NCBI GenBank assembly: GCA_003152075.1
Contig: PLZG01000075.1
Coordinates: 1 to 41,742 of the forward strand
Direction of reading: 5' to 3'
DNA from: a candidate division FCPU426 bacterium
GTDB taxonomy: Bacteria; Oederibacteriota; Muellerivitia; Muellerivitales; Muellerivitaceae
Length of the DNA stretch: 41,742 nt
Shown here one piece after another: positions 26,371-32,885 of this stretch (positions within the stretch are counted from its first letter, which is position 1; every line of letters begins with the position of its first letter). The position numbers were made by a program, and so were the translations under genes. The notes under the pieces were generated by a model. The model searched no databases. It saw nothing but the letters and a program-made list of their open reading frames with translations, and was not told the origin of the DNA.

Positions 26371-27296
26371 CCGTAAATACCCGTATAGGCAATACCACGA
26401 ATGATGGTTCTTTGGAAAAAAATCAAAAGAATTATTGAGGGAATTGTGCTAAGAACCAAAGCGGCCATCACCACGTTCCAAGGCTCGCCTGTATCGATCA
26501 GTCTTTGGACCCCAAGGACAAGTGGGTAATAATCCGGATTGTTAAGAACAATGAGGGGCCAAAAAAAGCTGTTCCAAGTCGTCACGAAAGAAAAAATAGC
26601 GAGAATCGACATAATGGGTTTTGTCATTGGCAGGATAAAGCGGAAAAAAATCCGCGTCTCGGTACAACTGTCAATACGAGCGGCGTAAATAATTTCATTC
26701 GGGATGGAATCGTAAAAATCCTTTAACACGACGATGCTGAAAGCGCTAAAAACCCCGGGCAAAATTAAGGCCCAATAGGTATTGATCAAGTTCACGTTAG
26801 CCATTCCCGGCCCGAATGGAAAGAATTTCATTATGAGATAAAGGGGGATGACCAGAACCTCGAAAGGAACCATCAGGCTTGTCATGAATAAAAGCAGTAT
26901 CCCTCCGGCAAAGCGGACCCGAAGTTTTGTTAAAGAATAGGCCGCCATGGAGGAAATCAACAACTGCCCGAGAACCACGCAAGCGCACATAAACAAGCTG
27001 TTAAGGAAATACCTTCCGAACGACACCAAACGGAGGGCTTCCCCGTAGTTTGAGAAACTGAAATCTTTTGGGATGTAGTTTTGGGGCACCGAATATATCT
27101 CGCTGGGTGTTTTGAAGGATCCCAGGATCATCCAAACAATTGGCGCAATGGTCAACAGCCCTCCCAAGGTCAGCAAAAATGTACCCAGCACCAGGGCTAT
27201 TTTGACCGATTTTTTCTTCCGGTCCTGATGGGAAAATAAGCCTCGGGGACCAGCTTTGATTTTTTTTTGTTGGAGACTTTCCCCGAAAATTTCCAT
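26367..27296 (-). CDS. carbohydrate ABC transporter permease, MalG type
   Basis: The 309-residue inner-membrane permease has about six transmembrane helices. It carries the EAA coupling loop (EIIYAARIDSCTETRIFFRFILP), where the usual E-A-A---G reads Y-A-A---S with the LP end conserved. The MalG-type N-terminal FKTPSEIYSVPQNYIP and C-terminal FFQRTIIRGIAYTGIYG ending are typical of CUT1 sugar importers. ATG at 27296 has AAAGGAAG 6 nt upstream. It follows the MalF-type gene by 12 nt. No ATPase gene is in the operon, so a shared MsmX-like ATPase encoded elsewhere is expected. Confidence 0.92.
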   Translation of the reverse strand: MEIFGESLQQKKIKAGPRGLFSHQDRKKKSVKIALVLGTFLLTLGGLLTIAPIVWMILGSFKTPSEIYSVPQNYIPKDFSFSNYGEALRLVSFGRYFLNSLFMCACVVLGQLLISSMAAYSLTKLRVRFAGGILLLFMTSLMVPFEVLVIPLYLIMKFFPFGPGMANVNLINTYWALILPGVFSAFSIVVLKDFYDSIPNEIIYAARIDSCTETRIFFRFILPMTKPIMSILAIFSFVTTWNSFFWPLIVLNNPDYYPLVLGVQRLIDTGEPWNVVMAALVLSTIPSIILLIFFQRTIIRGIAYTGIYG

Positions 27297-27308
27297 AAAG
27301 CTTCCTTT

Positions 27309-28574
27309 CTATCGGGACGTTTGTTTCATCTGTAAAAAACGGGCCATGGTGAAAATAAATAGTATCCCGAACATCAACATCGCCATGGCGGAGGCGTAAC
27401 CTAAATCCATGGTTCCAAAAGCGGTTTTATAAATGTAGGTGCCTATTACCTCTGTGGCGTGCATGGGCCCCCCTTTCGTCATGACGAAAACCTCCGTGAA
27501 AATTTGGAAAGCGGTCAAAACCTGGATGATCGATAAAATCCATAAGATCGGCATCAAATGGGGAACGGTAATGTTAAAAGCCTTTTTGCGGATCCCGGCT
27601 CCGTCCAGCTCCGCCGCCTCATAGAGTTCCTCCGGAAGGTTCTGAAGTGCGGCGAAATAAATAAGCATAAACCAACCGGTGTTTTTCCAAACGAACATCA
27701 CCGCGATGGAAATGAGTGCCCACCGTTGGTCGGTAAGCCAACCAACTGGAGGAAGCGAGAGCAAACCCAGGATGGAATTCAAAACCCCGAAACCCTCATC
27801 AAATATCCACTTCCACAAATTGGCGGCAGGAATGGCTGGGATTACAAACGGAAGTAGGTACAGGACCTTGAACAGCCCCTTACCTCGGCTTATTTCATTG
27901 AGTACAATTGCCAGCAAAATAGGTGGCCAAAGTCCCAGTGCCAAGGAAAAAAGAGTGAAAAAGAGAGCGTTGACCACTGTTTGCCAAAAAAGCGAATCCT
28001 GAAAAGCCCGCTGGTAATTATCCCAACCCACCGGAATACTATTTCCCAAAGGGCTGTAATGGGTCAAGCTGATTTGAAAACCTTGGATCATCGGATAAAG
28101 GTAGAAAAGCCCAAAAAAACCGAAAGCAGGAAACAGAAACCAGAAAGCCTGCGCCCGGTAACTCAAGGGGTGCCAAAAGGCCTTGCCGGGTCTGATGGCT
28201 TTATCGGGTTCGATGGGTTTGTCGAAGATCGAGGCGGTTTTACGCCTGTCCCGGACTTTCCCAGAATCCTGGCGCTTGCGGATAAGGGCTTTTGCCCGGT
28301 CCTCGACGGATTCGGTGGATTGTCCCTGAAGAAAGGGGACGTTTTCCAAAGATTCGGATGATTTTTTGGGACCGGAATCATGGGAGGGTTCCACCGAACC
28401 TCCCCCCAGCTGTTTCATCAATTCCAACCGGGTCTTCTCGTCGTCTGGTGTGGGTACATCCTCGATCTCCAAATCAAGGTCGCCTTCTTTGGAAGACATT
28501 TCCTTGGGAAGCGGAACGGGCTTTTTCTTTTCCTCGTCATCATCGTAAATGGAAAATGGTTTGTAATCCGTCAT
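27309..28574 (-). CDS. carbohydrate ABC transporter permease, MalF type, with 140-residue charged N-terminal extension
   Basis: The 421-residue permease has six transmembrane helices starting near residue 142 and a canonical EAA loop (ELYEAAELDGAGIRKKAFNITVPHLMP). It pairs with the MalG-type permease. The first 140 residues are unusual: hydrophilic, highly charged and low in hydrophobics (DDDEEKKKPVPLPK, EDVPTPDDEKTRLELMKQL, RKRQDSGKVRDRRK). They are probably disordered and cytoplasmic. Typical MalF/UgpA proteins begin with only 10-30 residues before the first helix. ATG at 28574 overlaps the binding-protein stop by 4 nt (ATGA). Confidence 0.9.
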   Translation of the reverse strand: MTDYKPFSIYDDDEEKKKPVPLPKEMSSKEGDLDLEIEDVPTPDDEKTRLELMKQLGGGSVEPSHDSGPKKSSESLENVPFLQGQSTESVEDRAKALIRKRQDSGKVRDRRKTASIFDKPIEPDKAIRPGKAFWHPLSYRAQAFWFLFPAFGFFGLFYLYPMIQGFQISLTHYSPLGNSIPVGWDNYQRAFQDSLFWQTVVNALFFTLFSLALGLWPPILLAIVLNEISRGKGLFKVLYLLPFVIPAIPAANLWKWIFDEGFGVLNSILGLLSLPPVGWLTDQRWALISIAVMFVWKNTGWFMLIYFAALQNLPEELYEAAELDGAGIRKKAFNITVPHLMPILWILSIIQVLTAFQIFTEVFVMTKGGPMHATEVIGTYIYKTAFGTMDLGYASAMAMLMFGILFIFTMARFLQMKQTSR

Positions 28575-29881
28575 CGATCCACCTTCACTTTAGAAAAGAT
28601 GTCCCTATCCGCCTCTTTGGCGTAACTTAATAATAATTGCTGGGGATCCGCGTCTGGGTCTAAAAATATTTCTTGAAGGGGGGACTCGTCCAACATATCC
28701 CTCACCTCGGGCCAGCCGTTGACATGGGGTTCCACCCGGGCTGTTTCAAGGGCGTCCTTGACCATTTTGAATTCATCCTGATTGGCGATGTTGGTCGCCG
28801 AACTGAACGCGCCCGGATAGACGAACATTTTGAGCTCGTGCATTCTCAGCCATTTGCGCAGTTGGTTAGCAGGCGAAAGGTCGAACTCGACCCATTTCCA
28901 AGCCGCGTTTTTTTTCTCTTCCGAAGTGGTCGCGTTGATGACATAGACGTCTCCTCCCAAATGAGCCGCCTTTCCGGCGGGTCCCGCGGGAAGGGGGGCG
29001 ATCCCAAAGGATTGGGGATCGATTTTGTACCGGGTGATGAGGGCTGGAAGTTGGTTTTCCGTCCCAAATGTCATGGCGATCTTACCCAGGGCGAAGAGGT
29101 GGAGAATCTCATTTTCAGGCATGAGGACATCGGGTTGCAGAACCTTATATTTCCAGCACAAGTCTTTCCAAAAACGCAAGGCTTGAACGCCTGGTGGTTC
29201 ATCAAAAGCCGCGTGGACTTTGTCGTTTTCCGTGCGGGTCATTTCCCCGCCCGCTTGCCACACAAAATCCTGGAAATACCAGGTCTTAGGTACCAATCCC
29301 AAACCATATTGGCCTTTTTCACGGTGGGTTAAAGTCTTGGCCGTGTTGGCCAACTCATCCCAGGTCGTCGGGGGAGTCTCCGGATTCAATCCCGCAGCCG
29401 TGAAAAGATCCTTTCGATATAGCAGGAAAAGAAAGTAAGTATCCGCGGGGACTCCGTAAAAGTGGGTTCCCACCTTGGTACTTTCCAACAATACGGGTTT
29501 TATGAAATCCCTTTGGCTCCAGTTCTGGATGTAAGTATCGACCGGGTCCAGGAAACCCAAGTTGGCCAAGGTTTGTATGGCACCCACCCAAACCTTGACC
29601 AAATCAGGACCCTTCCCCCCGGCCATGACCGTGATAAATTCCTCAGGCTGATATTCCCTTTCAACACCTTCGACTTTGATATTCGGATTCTGGGTTTCAA
29701 ACTCCTTTACCGTTTCTTCCCAGATTTGACGGTCAAGGGGAAGGGACTTGGGAGGCACGTTCCAGAGGGTTAAATGTGTGACCGTCTTATCTTGAATATC
29801 TTTTTCGTTTTGACGCATCAAAAATTGGCTTAATCCAAAGGCCAACAAGGCGAAAAGAAATATGTAAAAAAGGTTTTTCAT
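28571..29881 (-). CDS. carbohydrate ABC transporter substrate-binding protein (family 1), membrane-anchored
   Basis: The 436-residue protein has an N-terminal hydrophobic segment (about 4-20) and a family 1 solute-binding fold (LTLWNVPP, FETQNPNIKVEGVE, VMAGGKGPDLVKVWVG, LYRKDLFTAAGLNPETPPTTWDEL, GKIAMTFGTENQ). It presents an oligosaccharide or sugar to the two permeases encoded next. No lipobox cysteine follows the hydrophobic segment and no clear signal cleavage site is seen, so it may stay anchored by an uncleaved signal. The substrate is unknown. It heads the 29.9-18.8 kb operon. Confidence 0.9.
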   Translation of the reverse strand: MKNLFYIFLFALLAFGLSQFLMRQNEKDIQDKTVTHLTLWNVPPKSLPLDRQIWEETVKEFETQNPNIKVEGVEREYQPEEFITVMAGGKGPDLVKVWVGAIQTLANLGFLDPVDTYIQNWSQRDFIKPVLLESTKVGTHFYGVPADTYFLFLLYRKDLFTAAGLNPETPPTTWDELANTAKTLTHREKGQYGLGLVPKTWYFQDFVWQAGGEMTRTENDKVHAAFDEPPGVQALRFWKDLCWKYKVLQPDVLMPENEILHLFALGKIAMTFGTENQLPALITRYKIDPQSFGIAPLPAGPAGKAAHLGGDVYVINATTSEEKKNAAWKWVEFDLSPANQLRKWLRMHELKMFVYPGAFSSATNIANQDEFKMVKDALETARVEPHVNGWPEVRDMLDESPLQEIFLDPDADPQQLLLSYAKEADRDIFSKVKVDR

Positions 29882-29920
29882 GAGCTAGGTCAATTCCTAT
29901 GTGGGCATCGAATGACGCAT

Positions 29921-29929
29921 ATTTTAACA
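29921..29929 (-). promoter_or_regulatory. candidate extended -10 promoter for the ABC/argS/tad/glyA operon
   Basis: The minus strand reads TGTTAAAAT, an extended -10 (TGn plus 5/6 of TATAAT), 40 nt upstream of the binding-protein ATG. No good -35 box accompanies it. It is the only plausible start I see in the 106-nt gap. Confidence 0.35.
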
Positions 29930-29987
29930 AATAATGAAGAGGCCGGAGGGATTTCTTTAAAGGGGTGAATTCAAATCAAACCTGATG

Positions 29988-32351
29988 TCAGGGCTTCGTG
30001 GTAAGCGTGATGATGGCCCTTCGCGGGGATTCGCCAGTTCCAGCATCGTTGGTGGCCTTAGAAGGCGCCCGGGAGCCGTAACCCACGGCGTAAATAGTGT
30101 CAGGAGAGATTCCCAGTGTTTTTGATAAAAACTTTTTTACTTCCATCGCGCGGTTGCGGGATAACGACAAAAGGTCGCCGGTTTCGGTGGGGGCGGCGTA
30201 ACCCTTAACCACCAAAATGCTTTTGTTGAGGTAGGGACGAATGGATGACGCGGCCTTTTCAAGTTCTTTTTTTGACTCCTCACCCAGATCCGAGCTTACG
30301 ATGGCGAAATAAACCGTCGTTAAATTCAAGGTCATCTGCTCACCCGACTGGGGTGGTTGGTAATCGACCTGGAGAGTGAAGGGATCGGTGACAGTAAAGT
30401 TTCCAGCGTTATCGGTAGCGGAAAAAACCGCCGATAAAAGATTTCCAGGCTGGACCATTTCCCCTTTGCGGGATTTCCCGTCCCAAACCACGCTTTTTGG
30501 TGGCGTACCGTTCCCCCCAAAATCCATGAGTGCCGAACCAGTCTCATCGAGCAGGTCCATTCTCCAATTCTGGAAACCAATGCGGTCACCCGCGGCAAGA
30601 CTAAAACGAAAATTCTTTTTAACGTTGAAATCCACTAAGTTGTCCTCACCGGTCAGGGTCAATTCAGGCGGGGTATTGTTGATGGTGATTTGGAGCGCGT
30701 CGGTTTTAAGCGAATTCCCCGCTTTGTCTTGGGCAATCAAAAGACATAAATAGGTTCCGTCCGGAGCCACTCCACTGTTAAGATTTTTTCCGTTCCACCG
30801 GATAGTTTTTGGCAATTTTGCTTGTCCTTGGCTTTCAAAAACAACCTTGTTCGTTGAGGCTTCACTCACCTCAAAATCCCAGTTCTGAACCTCCGAGGTT
30901 CCACCGGGTAATACAGTGAAAACAATTTCATTTTTACGTTTCTTCCCCGCGTTAGTAGAAAAATACCGGCTGGTGGTCTGAATCTCAAAGTGGGATCGAG
31001 TAGATAGGATTTCCACGTTTTCAAAATCGTCCGATAACATTTCATTTTTTCGGTTGAACGTTTTTAAGGCCACCCGGTATTTCCCGTCCGCGACCTGTTT
31101 TCCCTCCTCATTGATGCCATCCCAGAGAACCATGGGCACCAAGGGTCCTGTTCCACCGACCCGCCGAACAGGTTTTTGACTCGAATTTTGGAATTCCAAA
31201 ACCCATCGGGAAACATCAACCGTTTTTCCCTCGGGAAAGGAAATGGCGGTTGTTTTTTGTCTTCCAGAAGGGGAGAAAATGGGTGGATCCACTTGAATGA
31301 TCATTTTTCTTAAAGGAACAGCCGAGACTGGTTTTCCAGTGGAAGGTGGGGCCTCGGTCAGATCGGCACCTGAAGCGATGTTGATTTCGGAGGATTCCGT
31401 GATTGCGGACGGTGCCTTTTCAATTGCGGGTTCTTTTTTGCCAAAATCATCAAATCGGTAAATGAAAGACAAATAATGGGTAAACTGGGAATTATTGACA
31501 GAAGCCCGAAAAGCATAGCTTACTTCAAAAGGTTGGGCTGGATGGTACCCGGCTCCCAACGTGAAATAGCCGTCGTTATTGAATAAATCATCATAACCCA
31601 TGCGGACAGAATAAAAACGGTCGCCGAAAAACCTCTCAGCCCCCAAGCGTAACCGGTTATGAAGGGAGGAATTTTGCAGGGTTTGATCGACGATTTGCAA
31701 ATCCGATTCAATCCTCGTGTCAGGAATGTTCTCGTAGGCGACCCCCAGGATGAAGGTGCGGGTAACCGCCTGCTCATCCGTATTATTGAACCGAACCTGG
31801 GTTCCGGCGTCCTTGACCGCCAAGGCGAAGGAAGCGATGGTTCCCTGGGGCCGTCGAAGGTCATAGGAAAGCCCAAAATCAAGGCCCAGGCCCCTCCCAT
31901 TTTGAGTCGTGGATCCGACCAATGTGGAAAGGGCAAGGTACTTTAAATTAACTCCAAACAAGAAATCCCGGGCCGAGTTCAAGGGCAGGGCTACCGAACC
32001 GATGTAAGTCGTATTGGAGGTAGGTGAAGCGGGAAAATCCGAAAATTGGGACAGGGCAAAAACGGTTCCATCCGGAAAGGGATACAAAATACTGGTATTC
32101 ACTTGAAGATCGGAGTTGCTGGGGTTGAACCCCAAACCTAATTGACCCATTGGAACCGTGGCTCGGGCAATACCAGCCGGGTTCCATTGAATGGCGTGGG
32201 TTCCCCCCGCGATGGCGGCTACCGCGCTTCCCATGCTTAAGCCAAATGTGTCTTGTTCCAAGTTGGGATTAAAGGCGAATAGAGGGCGGGCAATGAAACA
32301 GAAGCCTAAAAGCAAAAGGAAGCGTGGGAGTCGGTATAACTTAAAAAACAA
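29988..32351 (-). CDS. outer-membrane PorV-like beta-barrel fused to FlgD-like repeats and an OmpA C-terminal domain
   Basis: The 787-residue protein begins with a signal peptide (about 8-26). A PorV/UPF0164-like barrel follows (about 32-300), opening with the typical DTFGLSMGSAVAAIAGGTHAIQWNPAGIA pattern (about 34-62). Next come a Pro/Ser linker, three FlgD-type Ig-like repeats (about 353-448, 457-556, 561-664) marked by VLWDGINEEG, IRWNGKNL and VVWDGKSRKG, and an OmpA-like domain (about 676-785: LSRNRAMEVKKFL, GYGSRAPSKATND, PRRAII). It would sit in the outer membrane and hold peptidoglycan. FlgD-like repeats usually occur in secreted surface proteins. The start is TTG at 32351 with AGGAG 6 nt upstream. 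It is probably a single-gene unit. Confidence 0.82.
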   Translation of the reverse strand: MFFKLYRLPRFLLLLGFCFIARPLFAFNPNLEQDTFGLSMGSAVAAIAGGTHAIQWNPAGIARATVPMGQLGLGFNPSNSDLQVNTSILYPFPDGTVFALSQFSDFPASPTSNTTYIGSVALPLNSARDFLFGVNLKYLALSTLVGSTTQNGRGLGLDFGLSYDLRRPQGTIASFALAVKDAGTQVRFNNTDEQAVTRTFILGVAYENIPDTRIESDLQIVDQTLQNSSLHNRLRLGAERFFGDRFYSVRMGYDDLFNNDGYFTLGAGYHPAQPFEVSYAFRASVNNSQFTHYLSFIYRFDDFGKKEPAIEKAPSAITESSEINIASGADLTEAPPSTGKPVSAVPLRKMIIQVDPPIFSPSGRQKTTAISFPEGKTVDVSRWVLEFQNSSQKPVRRVGGTGPLVPMVLWDGINEEGKQVADGKYRVALKTFNRKNEMLSDDFENVEILSTRSHFEIQTTSRYFSTNAGKKRKNEIVFTVLPGGTSEVQNWDFEVSEASTNKVVFESQGQAKLPKTIRWNGKNLNSGVAPDGTYLCLLIAQDKAGNSLKTDALQITINNTPPELTLTGEDNLVDFNVKKNFRFSLAAGDRIGFQNWRMDLLDETGSALMDFGGNGTPPKSVVWDGKSRKGEMVQPGNLLSAVFSATDNAGNFTVTDPFTLQVDYQPPQSGEQMTLNLTTVYFAIVSSDLGEESKKELEKAASSIRPYLNKSILVVKGYAAPTETGDLLSLSRNRAMEVKKFLSKTLGISPDTIYAVGYGSRAPSKATNDAGTGESPRRAIITLTTKP

Positions 32352-32401
32352 CTTCTTCTCCTGCGGTCATTAGGCTAAAAACCTATTTTTAAAGGAGATT
32401 T

Positions 32402-32430
32402 ACTATAAATCATCCCGGGAATGATAAAAA
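32402..32430 (-). promoter_or_regulatory. candidate promoter with palindromic operator upstream of the barrel-OmpA gene
   Basis: The minus strand has TATAGT (5/6 to -10) about 50 nt before the start codon and a poor TTTTTA 17 nt upstream. The spacer holds a near-perfect palindrome, ATCATcCCGGGaATGAT on the plus strand (32409-32425). A regulator bound there would block RNA polymerase. This is inferred from sequence shape only. Confidence 0.35.
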
Positions 32431-32442
32431 GCCTTAATTTTT

Positions 32443-32586
32443 AACAGGGTGCTGAAAAAATGAATTTACACCCTGTCTACAGCCACGGGCTTGGAGCGAA
32501 TCCCAGTAAACCCCTTGTTTTTGAAGGGGTGATTCGCGGCGAAGATACGAAAAAGTCCGTTCTTTGGACTTTTTCAACATCCTGCT
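32443..32586. repeat. multi-hairpin palindromic element
   Basis: This 144-nt stretch is built of nested inverted repeats. The outer arms are AACAGGGTGCTGAAAAA (32443-32459) and TTTTTCAACATCCTGCT (from 32570). Inside are an 8-bp perfect hairpin (32444-32451 with 32469-32476), a long hairpin (GCGAATC with GATTCGC, then ACCCCTT with AAGGGGT, 32496-32537) and the terminator hairpin 32550-32574. Elements of this 'GGATGTTGAAAAAGTCC' type are, to my knowledge, dispersed in some genomes. No other copy is inside this window. Confidence 0.55.
32550..32574 (-). terminator. intrinsic terminator after yggT (bidirectional)
   Basis: Directly after the yggT stop, the minus strand forms AAAAAGTCC / GGACTTTTT with a 7-nt loop and a T-run in the 3' arm. 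The stem is symmetric and could also act on plus-strand transcripts. Confidence 0.6.
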
Positions 32587-32884
32587 AAAGCCGACTGGCT
32601 ATCCCATAAAGGGTTGAGAGGATGAACTTTTGGGCAAAAATGAGGGTTAAAAGTGCGAAAAAAGGAGATAAATCCCATCCATGGAGCCTCCAAGGTGGAA
32701 GCAACCGTCGGAAAGGCGCAAATAGCGGATCGGTAATGCCGTAAATCGCTCGAACAAAGCCATTGAAAGGATCCGCGCTCGCCCAGGACAAAATCACTCT
32801 GATCACGATGACAATCTCAATGGCGTTTAAAATCATTCCCAGGATATCCGCGGAAGCCCTTAAAAAATTCGCGAGGATGAACAA
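32585..32884 (-). CDS. YggT family membrane protein
   Basis: The 99-residue protein has two hydrophobic segments (about 12-35 and 72-95) around the family block VIRVILSWASADPFN...ITDPLFAPFRRLLPP, then the WDLSPFFALL signature. YggT proteins are associated with cell division, osmotic stress or membrane organisation; the mechanism is uncertain. I chose TTG at 32884 because AAAGGAG of the preceding gene's last codons sits 7 nt upstream, 1 nt after that gene's stop. An upstream in-frame start at 32974 lies deep in the peptidase gene and adds unrelated residues. It is followed by a strong terminator. Confidence 0.87.
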   Translation of the reverse strand: MFILANFLRASADILGMILNAIEIVIVIRVILSWASADPFNGFVRAIYGITDPLFAPFRRLLPPWRLHGWDLSPFFALLTLIFAQKFILSTLYGIASRL

Positions 32885-32885
32885 T

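Noticed and set aside
28673-29332. 219-codon plus-strand open frame
   Set aside because: It lies wholly antisense to the sugar-binding protein gene, has no family-like motifs, and reflects codon bias of the real gene.
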